Under the pieces are notes generated by a model. It did no database searches. It saw only the letters and a list, made by a program, of their open reading frames with translations, and was not told the origin of the DNA. A program made the translations under genes and the position numbers. 64,000 nucleotides of DNA from JAUVPY01 sp034412795. Lineage in GTDB: Bacteria > Chloroflexota > Anaerolineae > 4572-78 > NAK82. Where the stretch lies: NCBI GenBank assembly GCA_034412795.1, contig DAOUMD010000032.1, positions 1 through 64,000 of the forward strand, in the 5' to 3' direction. Of the stretch, positions 14,673-22,445 are shown in pieces. Numbering within the stretch: the stretch's first letter is position 1; every line of letters begins with the position of its first letter.

Positions 14673-15527
14673 ATGTTGTCGAACATAAACAACTCATCTA
14701 AGACTCTTCTGGTGGCCGATGATGGTTCGCCGGCTGCCCAGGCGGCAGCGAATGTCGCCATTCAGATAGCTCAAAGTCGAGACTTACTGGTCAGAGGCCT
14801 ATACATCGTAGATGAAGCTTTGATACTGGATACCTATGCTGACTATAGGAGAGAATTGGGTGGCGGCCCGGAGATCAGTTCTCGTGATGACCTAATTACC
14901 TGGTTCAAGAAGCAAGGTGAGAGCGCGCTGCGCGAGCTTGAAGCGCGCTGTCAAGCCGCACAAGTGGCTGCGACAACCGATCTACTGTTCGGCGGCGTGC
15001 CGGAGATGGTACTTCGGGAAGCGGGCCAGGCCCAATTGTTGGCTGTGGGCCGGCGTGGCCACGGCCACACCGGCGATTCCGGTTACCTGGGGCGTAACTT
15101 CCAAGCCATCGCACATCACACACTCAGGCCTATGTTGGTAGGAGGCGACGACGAGCGCTCCGTGCAACGCCTGCTACTGGCCTATAACGCAGGTGAACAC
15201 GCCCGGCACGCTCTGGCCTGGGCGATCCTGCTACAGCGAACCCTGAGCAGCGATGTGGTGGTTTTGAACGTAAAGGAAGGCGGCCACACGTCTCGGAATA
15301 TGTCATCGAAGATGGTGGATGATCTTGATCAAGGTGGGCTGACTAATTACCGCTTTCTAAGTCGTGAGGGCCAACCGGCTGAGGAGATCGTCGCAGCCGC
15401 TGCAGAAAACGATGTGGATCTTATTGTCATGGGAAGATACCGCCATACGGCTTTGCTTGAGTGGCTGGTTGGCAGCACACTGGACCGTGTGCTACGCCAT
15501 ACCCCTCTACCAGTGCTGGTTGCCTGA
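14673..15527 (+). CDS. Tandem universal stress protein (UspA)
   Basis: Two UspA domains in one 284-residue chain. Each begins with the hydrophobic strand followed by an Asp/Ser turn (LLVADDGSPAAQAAA at residue 12; LLLAYNAGEHARHAL at 165). The first ends with AVGRRGHGHTGDSGYLGRNF; the second ends with the ATP-binding type G-2x-G-9x-G(S) pattern in MGRYRHTALLEWLVGSTLDRV. Such proteins bind ATP and accumulate under energy or oxidative stress. In this operon-like position after the ClC gene it may respond to acid or energy stress; that is inferred from context. Confidence 0.9.
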   Translation: MLSNINNSSKTLLVADDGSPAAQAAANVAIQIAQSRDLLVRGLYIVDEALILDTYADYRRELGGGPEISSRDDLITWFKKQGESALRELEARCQAAQVAATTDLLFGGVPEMVLREAGQAQLLAVGRRGHGHTGDSGYLGRNFQAIAHHTLRPMLVGGDDERSVQRLLLAYNAGEHARHALAWAILLQRTLSSDVVVLNVKEGGHTSRNMSSKMVDDLDQGGLTNYRFLSREGQPAEEIVAAAAENDVDLIVMGRYRHTALLEWLVGSTLDRVLRHTPLPVLVA

Positions 15528-15654
15528 TGGTGAACTTGCGTAGGAGTGGCAACCAGTACTGGCAAAGTCGCAACTCGATGGAAAAATGGAGAATAGGTCG
15601 AATGTCCGCGACAACAACGCAAACTACCGATTGAGACCGAAATTCAACACAGGA

Positions 15655-15776
15655 GTAACTACTCAGACCAGTCGCTGATCGTTACGGTTATTCAACCGTA
15701 ATGGGTATTTGCGGATATACATCCGCCGATTATGGGTTGCAGATACATATCTGCAACCATCAGGCTGAGTAGCTAC
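15655..15776. repeat. Modular palindromic element, copy 1 (three hairpins)
   Basis: Outer arms GTAACTACTCAG (15655-15666) and CTGAGTAGCTAC (15765-15776) match with one mismatch. Inside are three perfect hairpins: TTACGGTTATTCAACCGTAA (15682-15701), GCGGATATACATCCGC (15711-15726) and one with 11-bp arms around CA (15735-15758). The first two, with their spacers, recur at 55681-55740. Confidence 0.75.
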
Positions 15777-15791
15777 CACAGGATGAGACTG

Positions 15792-16088
15792 ATGCTTGAA
15801 AAAGATGCTGTGGGCAATAGCACAGTGCGTGTCACCTTTCGGGTCTCAAAACAACTTTGGGCCGATCAAGTCGCCTTGATCGGAGAGTTCAATGACTGGG
15901 ACCCTCACACCCATCTTTTGCAGCAGACTCACCTTGATACGGATTGGCACATCACGCTGGAATTGGAGATGGGGCATTCTTATCACTTCCGCTATCTGGT
16001 AGATGGAGAGCATTGGATGGATGACGACCAGGCCGATGGTTACGTGTTTGACGCTTTTGGGCATGTAGACTCGGTTGTTATTGTATGA
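15792..16088 (+). CDS. CBM48/AMPK-type glycogen-binding domain protein
   Basis: A free-standing 98-residue domain with the pattern VALIGEFNDWDP near residue 29, then HYRYLVDG-type strands (SYHFRYLVDGEHWMDD) near 66. This is the early-set fold found at the N-terminus of branching and debranching enzymes and in AMPK beta subunits, which bind alpha-1,4-glucans. ATG 15792 lies 8 nt after AGGA and gives a complete domain; ATG 15783 is possible. The next gene is a truncated glucoamylase, so this protein is likely tied to glycogen or starch use. Confidence 0.8.
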   Translation: MLEKDAVGNSTVRVTFRVSKQLWADQVALIGEFNDWDPHTHLLQQTHLDTDWHITLELEMGHSYHFRYLVDGEHWMDDDQADGYVFDAFGHVDSVVIV

Positions 16089-16102
16089 TGGTGTGAAAGG
16101 AT

Positions 16103-16435
16103 ATGATTATGGATGGAGACTCAACGTATGCCCGCGGGTGGCCAGGCATCCCAGCACGCTGGACGTCCAGCGCCAAGAGCGGGGTGGGCACGGCCCTTAG
16201 CCCCACCAGTCGGATTGGGTTCACCCTTAGTCACGGCATCTTGAACGAAATCTATTACCCTCGCGTGGACCAGGCCTGTATCCGTGACCTGGGACTGATT
16301 GTCACCGACGGACATGATTTCTTCTCCGAAGAAAAACGTCATACCCGGCACCAGGTGGACTATCTGGCTGAGGGTGTTCCCGCGTTTCGGCTGGTCAACA
16401 CCTGCGAGCAAAGCCGCTATCGCATCGAAAAAAAC
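16103..16435 (+). pseudogene. Glucoamylase (GH15) 5' fragment
   Basis: The first 110 residues match the N-terminal domain of bacterial GH15 glucoamylases: GWPGIPARWTSSAKSGVGTA, IGFTLSHGILNEIYYPRVD and RDLGLIVTDG. The family is normally 600-800 residues with the catalytic barrel much later. Homology stops at about 16430, after SRYRIEK, where the sequence changes abruptly into the antisense of an alpha/beta-hydrolase. The catalytic domain is therefore lost and the frame runs into a stop a few codons on. It keeps a ribosome site (AAAGGA), so a fragment could still be made, but no activity is expected. Confidence 0.85.
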
Positions 16436-16730
16436 CACTGTACGAATGGCCGACCAGTGTGAAGCTCTGTTCTGAGATAACTCGATCTATGAATTGGAGG
16501 ACGACGCCCAGCATTTGATCCTGCGAACTGATCCAGTTAACGCCTTTGGTTCTCCCCATACCGGGCAGATCGGGGTAGATGCGCAGCCAGCCGTCCCGAT
16601 TGTTGAATATCGGTTCCATACATCCAAGAAGAGTGCGGTGATCAAGGGGGGCGCCGTGGAGCAAAAGGATTGGCTTACCTTCGCCAAAAGCCTGGTAGTG
16701 AATGGTGAGATTATCGAGTTTGCACTCCAT
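16432..16730 (-). pseudogene. Alpha/beta-hydrolase 5' fragment
   Basis: Reading on the minus strand from ATG 16730, the sequence gives a typical hydrolase start: IHYQAFGEGKPILLLHGAPL with the oxyanion HG, then YPDLPGMGRT, and the nucleophile elbow LVGHSYSG. Immediately after the elbow the frame enters antisense glucoamylase sequence and stops. The cap and the catalytic Asp and His are missing, so the enzyme is not functional. It begins 2 bp after the stop of the upstream hypothetical gene, so the two were probably one operon before the deletion. Confidence 0.8.
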
Positions 16731-16732
16731 TC

Positions 16733-17131
16733 TCAACCTCTGTTGACCTCAGACCCCGCGACGTAATGCGTGGAATAAAGCTCCTCTATGGCAGGATTAC
16801 CGCTCTTGGAGAACTGGAGGCAGATCTTCTCGCCTTTGCCCCACTTCTTGTAGACGGTGTGCGACGGACGAAGCCCCCAGTCCCCTGCACACAGCCGAAG
16901 AATTCGCAAGATGCGATTAGCCTTCGATAGGTTGCACTTGATCACACGCTCCAGATACGGGATTCTGCCAAAACGCCAGGCTTCATAATCCTCCTTCGTC
17001 AGGTTGCCCATTTGAATGAAGACCTCGACCGGTATGACAACGGAGCCATCTTGCAGCAGTTGATCTACGGCAGCTCTGACCTTGTCGTAGTATTTGTCCT
17101 TCTTATAGGTCGAATGGGTGGTCTTTTTCAT
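16733..17131 (-). CDS. Conserved hypothetical protein
   Basis: A 132-residue basic, soluble protein. It opens with MKKTTHSTYKKDKYY and has a central block NLTKEDYEAWRFGRIPYLER followed by VIKCNLSKANRILRIL, then LRPSHTVYKKWGKG. I have seen this layout in hypothetical proteins scattered through Chloroflexota and Deltaproteobacteria, but know no named domain or function. The gene is intact. It lies between a hydrolase fragment and an IS21 remnant, in a region that has clearly been rearranged, so it may be accessory. Confidence 0.65.
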   Translation of the reverse strand: MKKTTHSTYKKDKYYDKVRAAVDQLLQDGSVVIPVEVFIQMGNLTKEDYEAWRFGRIPYLERVIKCNLSKANRILRILRLCAGDWGLRPSHTVYKKWGKGEKICLQFSKSGNPAIEELYSTHYVAGSEVNRG

Positions 17132-17140
17132 GATGCCTCA

Positions 17141-17484
17141 TTATAGCACACCTGACGTCCATTGTGCATGTGGCAGTTTTCGCCCGGCATAGGTCCACCG
17201 GTTTTCGGCCGAGATGGTCCACTCACAGGCATGGCGCACGGGAAACTCCAGACGATGAGAGTGATGACGGAACAAGGTGGTCAGGATGAGGTTGATGGTT
17301 TGGTAGACACCTCCCCCTGCAAGCTGTGAGGTCCGTGGACTCTGAAACTGGAACCGGTGATGATCACGATGTGGGCGCGATGGGTCAGGCGATCCAGGCC
17401 AACTGAGGCGGGCGAGTCGCACGCGAGCCTCGTCGGCGATGCCCCAGTCGTAGTAGTTAGGTATTTTCTTGTACTAATTGACAA
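17141..17484 (-). pseudogene. IS21-type IstB remnant
   Basis: Only a short piece is recognisable: LDRLTHRAHIVIITGSSFRV (17332-17397, minus) resembles the C-terminal LLDRLTHxxHI end of the IS21 ATPase IstB. The preceding ATPase motifs are gone and flanking frames are broken. No IstA or terminal inverted repeats were found. From 17485 to 17713 I see no gene; the stretch is A+T-rich with poly-T and poly-A tracts. Confidence 0.4.
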
Positions 17485-17713
17485 CGTGTCTGAATATTGA
17501 TAGTCCCCCCGTTACGTGTTGTTGAGCAGAGGGGGCACAACAGTTTTCAATAGCTCTTTTTGGCAAATGTGCCTTTACGCATCACGTTTTACGTTTTACG
17601 AGGTTACTACCCTTGATTTGACCGGTAAAAAGTGTCAACCAACTAGTGAACCATCCCGAAAAACTTTTTGTTTTTAGGATTGGGCTATGGTATCATATGC
17701 TTGCTGAATAGTT

Positions 17714-18916
17714 ATGACTCGATCTCGTTGGTTCATTACGCTCTCGGTTTTGTTTCTCCAGGCTTGCGCAGGTGGCTTGCTCGGCTGTTCTGCCTCGCGC
17801 ACGCCGACGTCTGCCGCTGGGGTGATCCAGTTTGAAGTGACGGTGGTCCTCCACCCCACACGCACAGTGGTGCCCAGCGCAACCCCTATGCCAACTGCGT
17901 CGAGGACTACACCTCCTACGCCCGCGCCAACCAACACGCCGCTTCCCTCACCAACCGTCACACCAAGTGCTACGTCTACTCCTGGCCCCCCGCCGCAAAC
18001 GTCAGTCTCTGAGTTAGCGACGCCTGCTGCATCGCAATCCATCCCGACCACGGTTGTCCCGCCTCCTCAGCCCCCGCTCCCCTTCGGCGGGATCACTCTG
18101 GTGGAATTGCGGGATGATATAGCTTTGCCGGCCGATGTCGGCCGGGTGGAGTTCAAATGGGTGTGGGATGACAAAGGTTGCGCATCACCGCCTGAGGGTC
18201 AGGCCTTTGAGATTAGAATTTGGCCTGACCTTTCCGGCGCTGTACCTTTGGGAGTGATGGATGCCAGCCAACAGGATGCCATCGTCTGCGAGCCAAAGAG
18301 TGGAACACGAATATACGAGGTAGGAAACCTCAGGGGGGCGCCTGCGATCAGCGGCATGCCCGGTGGCCGCTTTCGCTGGCACGTGGCACTGGTTGAGTTG
18401 GAAAGCCAGAACTTGATTGCAGTTTCCGAATCCCGGGTCTTCGAGCTGCCCCCTGCCAATCTGACTACGCCCACCCCGGTCCCATCGCAGCCTCGAGTTG
18501 CCTGGTCAGGTCAGAATGCCGGGGTTGTCAGCCTGGAGCAGCCGCAAGACAATCACTCACTGCCTGAAAGCACCGAGCAGTTTGAGTTTAAGTGGCGCTG
18601 GAGTCTTTCCGACGCTTGCCAATTGCCGCCGGCGGGATATGGGTTCGAGCTCAGAATCTGGCCTGATCGTCCCGATTTCGGTCCGCTGGGAGCGATGGGC
18701 GATGCGAGGTTGAGCCAGGCCGACATCTTCTGCGACCCGGCCAGCGGCCTGTTTGGTTATCTGGTACCCGATTTGAAGAAGACACCCGCCGTCCAGACGG
18801 CAGGTGCCGGCCGCTTCCGCTGGGATGTCGTTTTGGTTCAACTGGACCCCTATCAGCCAGTGCTCCCTTCCGCGTCGCGTGTGTTTGAACTGGCCGGCGA
18901 GTCAAAGCTGGAGTGA
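17714..18916 (+). CDS. Pro/Thr-rich secreted lipoprotein with two repeated domains
   Basis: The N-terminus is an export signal whose LFLQACAG or GGLLGC segment could act as a lipobox, followed by a 90-residue Pro/Thr/Ser linker typical of Chloroflexota wall-crossing proteins. Two copies of a roughly 120-residue domain follow (about 130-240 and 260-385). Both share FEFKWxW, a Cys before PP and a Gly, FExRIWPD, and a second Cys about 50 residues on, then GRFRWxV and SRVFEL. One disulfide per domain is likely. I know no Pfam name. Its 3' end faces that of the Hedgehog-like gene 18 bp away. Confidence 0.7.
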   Translation: MTRSRWFITLSVLFLQACAGGLLGCSASRTPTSAAGVIQFEVTVVLHPTRTVVPSATPMPTASRTTPPTPAPTNTPLPSPTVTPSATSTPGPPPQTSVSELATPAASQSIPTTVVPPPQPPLPFGGITLVELRDDIALPADVGRVEFKWVWDDKGCASPPEGQAFEIRIWPDLSGAVPLGVMDASQQDAIVCEPKSGTRIYEVGNLRGAPAISGMPGGRFRWHVALVELESQNLIAVSESRVFELPPANLTTPTPVPSQPRVAWSGQNAGVVSLEQPQDNHSLPESTEQFEFKWRWSLSDACQLPPAGYGFELRIWPDRPDFGPLGAMGDARLSQADIFCDPASGLFGYLVPDLKKTPAVQTAGAGRFRWDVVLVQLDPYQPVLPSASRVFELAGESKLE

Positions 18917-18934
18917 CCGGCGCGGTGTCTAAGC

Positions 18935-19639
18935 CTAATTGCACCGCACGCACAGGCTTTCGGCCTGGATCGAAGCGTGGCAGTGGTCTCCCTCGTTATG
19001 CACCCAATCAAAGCCGGCGCAGTGAGCCAGTGCGCACAGGCGACCGTAGCGGGCTGGTTCGATGGGCCAGGTCGTCAAGTCGATGGAACGCCCCTCGAAA
19101 TGTAGAGAGTATTTGTGGCTCTCGTCCGATTGGGCCAGGTCGTGCTCGAGCAATGAGTCGTAGGCGTCGGTGATACGCAATTGGACTTCGCCGTCCCACT
19201 CGGCCTGCACCAGCTTATTCAGCCGGTAGAGAGGCATGATCATATCCGGGTGCATCAAGACATCTTCCCCATCGTAGGGCGGCTCTTCCTCCTGCTTGAA
19301 GACGATGGAAGGGTCCAAGTTGCCGACCAGAAACCGGTAAGCGCACGAATCACGCTGGATGTGACACAGCATAGGACCAGCAGCTTGCGTCTCGGTTTGG
19401 GTGTAGCTGCCAGTGGCCGATATGTGTTGATCGAATGCCAGGGCAGGCAGCGGGCAGGCAGCTTCGGGAGTCGCGGTGGGTGTTACGCTGGGGGTGACCT
19501 CGCCCCTGATGGTGAGGCTGGCCGTAGGTCTCGGGGAGGGGGTCGGGGTGGGGGGGGACGGAGTTTGGCTGGCCGTGAAAGCTCTGAAGCCGAGGAAGAG
19601 AATAAGGAAACTAACTAACAAAAACGTAGTATTTTTCAA
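18935..19639 (-). CDS. Secreted Hedgehog N-terminal (signalling) domain-like protein
   Basis: A signal anchor (residues 4-22) and a Pro/Thr linker (25-60) precede a domain of about 165 residues that follows animal Sonic Hedgehog-N along its length. YRFLVGNLDPSIVFKQEEE aligns with the calcium-site region, LRITDAYDSLLEHD with the second acidic cluster, and LHFEGRSIDLTT, YGRLCALAHCAGFDWVHNE and HCHASIQAE with the zinc site. The zinc ligands correspond to His180, Asp187 and His221, and the catalytic-type Glu to Glu216. There is no Hint autoprocessing domain. The fold is that of M15-type LD-carboxypeptidases, so a peptidoglycan target is plausible. Translation starts at TTG, 8 nt after GATGGG. The match is made from memory of the Shh sequence. 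Confidence 0.75.
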   Translation of the reverse strand: MKNTTFLLVSFLILFLGFRAFTASQTPSPPTPTPSPRPTASLTIRGEVTPSVTPTATPEAACPLPALAFDQHISATGSYTQTETQAAGPMLCHIQRDSCAYRFLVGNLDPSIVFKQEEEPPYDGEDVLMHPDMIMPLYRLNKLVQAEWDGEVQLRITDAYDSLLEHDLAQSDESHKYSLHFEGRSIDLTTWPIEPARYGRLCALAHCAGFDWVHNEGDHCHASIQAESLCVRCN

Positions 19640-19680
19640 AGTGGGAACCCATCACGATCTGAAGCAAGCACCGGCAATGA

Positions 19681-19775
19681 CTAGTGTTTCGCGGCGTAAA
19701 TAGATCGACAGTTGTTTTTCTCATCGCCTTGATCTAAATGCCTGATTAGGTAGCTATCTGACGCGAAACACTTAG
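19681..19775. repeat. Inverted-repeat element with CTAGTG tips
   Basis: CTAGTGTTTCGCG (19681-19693) pairs with CGCGAAACACTTAG (19762-19775), ten bases perfectly and the tip with one extra base. It abuts a second element of the same type and lies between the Hedgehog-like and transglycosylase genes. Confidence 0.55.
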
Positions 19776-19833
19776 GCAGTTGGGCGTTGAAACTTGGATT
19801 TACTATGGGGTTACTTACGCCCAACTGCACTAG
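19772..19833. repeat. Second adjacent inverted-repeat element
   Basis: GCAGTTGGGCGT (19776-19787) pairs perfectly with ACGCCCAACTGC (19817-19828), and the outer right flank is ACTAG. The stem sequence is unrelated to that of the neighbouring element although the tip motif is the same. Confidence 0.5.
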
Positions 19834-20954
19834 GGCTTTGCCTGGGGTGCATCAGAGAACCGGGCTTCTGAATTACGCTCCGGGCGTATACTTCTTACAG
19901 TCACGCTCTCTTGAATACCATCAAACACAACTGCGCTCACAGCCCCCGTCTCGCTTGCCTTCAAAATATCCAGCGTGTATTGACGTGTCACGGCTGGCAC
20001 CTGGGCCCAGCCCCCGCCACTTTCAAAGAGCTGATACAAGTTGTTGGGACCCCAGTTGTAGGCCACCAACATCCAATAATCTTGCGGATACCCCATCTCG
20101 CTGAGATACTCTCTCAGAAAGCTCAAATAGGCAGCCGCTACCAGCACATTGCTATACGGGTCCCAGGGGTCGGTCACCCCAACCTCGGGCGCCCATTCGT
20201 TCCAGGTCGAGGGCAGAATCTGCATCAAGCCCAGTTCATGGGCGTCGCCCAGGGCCAGGTAGTTGAGACAACTTTCTCTATAGGCCTGCTCGGCCAGCAG
20301 CCGCCAATCCAGATCGTATTGCTGAGCCACCTCTTTGAACATTTCTTCGTACGTCACCTGGCCAGCGGTGACTCCACTTGCTGCCTTTTCCACGGAGACA
20401 GGGGGAGATACCTTCTCTGAGCTATGACCTCCTGAGGCGGTCAGCGGAGCCGTTCTCTGAGCTGCCTGACGCCGACCATCGGCAACGGCCAAACTGGTGG
20501 CGATCCGCCCCACGAGGAGGCCGGCGAGAACGACCAGGCAAATGCTCAAAAGGACTGCCAGGCCTGGCCCGACGAGCGGCGCGCTCTGCACTTTAGTCAA
20601 TACCGACTGTTGTCTGGGCCGCTCCCCAAGCATAGCAGTGGTGATGACACAAAAATGTGTCTGCCGTCCCAGGCTCACCAGACGGCGAGTGCGCGGCGTA
20701 ATGCGCACCGGCAGGAGGACTGTCTCGTCAGGTTCCAGGCGCAGTTCGATCCGTTTGGCCAGACTCACATTCTCGCCCGGCGCTATGAACTCAAAATTAC
20801 ATGTTCCTTCCTCATCCGATCCCTCAACCCGAAATAGGATTTCGCGATCACTATGGTTGGTAATTGGAAGGACCGCCTGCCCAGACTGGGTAAACCAAGA
20901 GAGTGTCTGACGCTTGGGATTTATCTCCCCTATGCTGAATTCATAGTATCTCAT
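19830..20954 (-). CDS. Membrane-anchored lytic transglycosylase (SLT domain)
   Basis: Residues 1-125 form an Ig-like beta domain (EFSIGEINPKRQTLSWF, then a PRTRRLVSL segment). A membrane helix follows at about 128-150. Residues 205-345 are a Slt/MltC-type lytic transglycosylase with catalytic Glu in YRESCLNYLALGD, then ELGLMQILPSTW and a VAYNWGP motif. It should cut peptidoglycan glycan strands outside the membrane. The cytoplasmic or membrane-side Ig-like domain is paralogous to that in the FHA-Ig protein at 35-38 kb, tying the two proteins together. Its start overlaps the preceding FHA gene by 14 bp. Confidence 0.88.
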   Translation of the reverse strand: MRYYEFSIGEINPKRQTLSWFTQSGQAVLPITNHSDREILFRVEGSDEEGTCNFEFIAPGENVSLAKRIELRLEPDETVLLPVRITPRTRRLVSLGRQTHFCVITTAMLGERPRQQSVLTKVQSAPLVGPGLAVLLSICLVVLAGLLVGRIATSLAVADGRRQAAQRTAPLTASGGHSSEKVSPPVSVEKAASGVTAGQVTYEEMFKEVAQQYDLDWRLLAEQAYRESCLNYLALGDAHELGLMQILPSTWNEWAPEVGVTDPWDPYSNVLVAAAYLSFLREYLSEMGYPQDYWMLVAYNWGPNNLYQLFESGGGWAQVPAVTRQYTLDILKASETGAVSAVVFDGIQESVTVRSIRPERNSEARFSDAPQAKP

Positions 20955-21405
20955 AAAGCACTATTATCACGGCAACCAAAAGAATGGCCAGTACTATCGC
21001 ACTCAGAAGCCACTTCAGGGCTCCGCGCGTATCCTGTTTGCCACCCTCTTGGTCCTCCGCTGGAAGCAATCCGGCAAAGGTTTCCGCTTTAGGGTCGGCA
21101 TTCCCCGTGTGCTCCAGGTGTATGAGCACATCGCCAATGCGCAGCGCCTGACCGGGCGCCCAAAGCGTGGGGGTGTTGGGCGCCAGCCTGTCCTCGCCCA
21201 AGTAAGTGCCGTTACCAGTATTGAGATCAGTTACGTAGTAGCGACCCTGGTTCCAGGTAACCAGGGCATGGTTACGTGAAACAGCCGCATAGCCAATTAC
21301 CAGGTCATTCTCATCCCCGCGACCAATGTTCAAGCCTCGAAAGGTGAGGGACTTGGTGCGCTGGACACCATTGGGCTCCAAGATGGTAACTCGATCTCCA
21401 CTCAT
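20941..21405 (-). CDS. FHA domain protein with C-terminal membrane anchor
   Basis: Residues 5-100 are a forkhead-associated domain with an intact phosphothreonine pocket: NIGRGDENDLV, VSRNHALV and DLNTGNGTYLG. A charged linker leads to one membrane helix at residues 128-152 that ends the protein, so the FHA domain faces the cytoplasm. It would bind a threonine-phosphorylated partner at the membrane. The next gene, a membrane lytic transglycosylase, overlaps it by 14 bp, which suggests the FHA protein controls or positions that enzyme. No kinase is encoded in the window. Confidence 0.9.
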   Translation of the reverse strand: MSGDRVTILEPNGVQRTKSLTFRGLNIGRGDENDLVIGYAAVSRNHALVTWNQGRYYVTDLNTGNGTYLGEDRLAPNTPTLWAPGQALRIGDVLIHLEHTGNADPKAETFAGLLPAEDQEGGKQDTRGALKWLLSAIVLAILLVAVIIVLYEIL

Positions 21406-21421
21406 TCTGATTCGACTCCCT

Positions 21422-22375
21422 TCAATCCCGGCGACTCAACAGACCACCCACTATGGTCAACAAGAGTCCTATCCCGGTGACGGCCAGTGGTATGCGACTG
21501 GCCACGGCACCCGACTCTGGCAGAGTGGGTGGCGGCGGCCCGGTCGACTCAGCTTCTGGCTGGGCTGCTGATGGCTGAGGTGTTTCAGTTAGCGATGGCT
21601 GCGCCTGGCTGCGGTAGGCCAGGTCAACTGTCGTGCTGTTCTGTCCGTCTACGACGGCGTAGACGGGTCCCTGGGCGGGTTCCCCCTGCCCGTGAAGTTC
21701 CAGCGAGACGACGTACTCGGCCGCCGGCAGACCGGTGACGGAATACTGGCCCTGGCTGTTGGTGCGCACCGGGGGGTAACTACTAACCACTACTTCAATA
21801 TCCTCCCCAGGCTGCCCAGTGCTCAGATCGGTGACTGTGCCAAGGATAGCTCCTTGATCATCGCCACCCCCGCCGCCCGAAGCGCCTTCGCTCAGCGGAG
21901 GACGGGGCGATGGCGCGACCGCCGGCCCGCTGAGCGGCGGGGCGCCGCCGGCCGGCAAGGCCAGCAGGGCCAGGATCGTTACCAGCGCAACACCCATTAC
22001 CAGAAAAGAGCGGGCCGGTACGGTCAGCGGGGACGAAGCCAGACCCGTGGGTCGCTCAGACTTCGGGGGTAACTCTGCCTGGATGGGAGCCGGCGCGGGG
22101 CCTGCCTCGGGGCTACTGATAGCAGGCCCCCCGTGAGCGTCCACCATGGATAGCTGGGCTGCCTGGCGCGGGTCAGCCGGCCGCCAAGCCTGGCCATCGT
22201 GATAATGCCAGGCGCCGCTCTGAAGGCCGATGGCCCAATAGTGCCCCTGGTCATCTTGAAAGTAGAGGTCATCCGCGGCCGAAAGGAATGCCGCATGGCT
22301 GATTTGGCCAGCCTGAAAATCACGCACCAGTTCCTGGTAGCGTTGCTCTAAGGTGGCTATAGTGACTTGGTCCAT
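21422..22375 (-). CDS. Membrane protein with SpaA/carboxypeptidase-regulatory-like domain
   Basis: The N-terminal 60 residues (YQELVRDFQAGQISHAAFL, then WAIGLQSGAWHYHDGQAW) are cytoplasmic and resemble short domains seen at the start of Chloroflexota membrane proteins. A membrane helix at about 125-145 is followed by a Pro/Gly linker, a carboxypeptidase-regulatory-like beta domain (GTVTDLSTGQPGEDIEVVV, then TNSQGQYSVTGLPAAEYVV), another linker and a C-terminal helix with a short basic tail, resembling a sorting-type anchor without LPXTG. I choose ATG 22375, which has GAGGTTTAGGA upstream. The gene sits just before the FHA gene in the same direction. Confidence 0.7.
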   Translation of the reverse strand: MDQVTIATLEQRYQELVRDFQAGQISHAAFLSAADDLYFQDDQGHYWAIGLQSGAWHYHDGQAWRPADPRQAAQLSMVDAHGGPAISSPEAGPAPAPIQAELPPKSERPTGLASSPLTVPARSFLVMGVALVTILALLALPAGGAPPLSGPAVAPSPRPPLSEGASGGGGGDDQGAILGTVTDLSTGQPGEDIEVVVSSYPPVRTNSQGQYSVTGLPAAEYVVSLELHGQGEPAQGPVYAVVDGQNSTTVDLAYRSQAQPSLTETPQPSAAQPEAESTGPPPPTLPESGAVASRIPLAVTGIGLLLTIVGGLLSRRD

Positions 22376-22445
22376 TCCTAAACCTCGCACTCTTCTCTAA
22401 TGAAAGTTTCATCATATGGGCAAACACAAGTCTTGTCCATACCTA

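Noticed and set aside
17575..17605. Short CACGTTTTACG repeats
   Set aside because: Only two adjacent partial copies in A+T-rich DNA; too short to call a repeat element.
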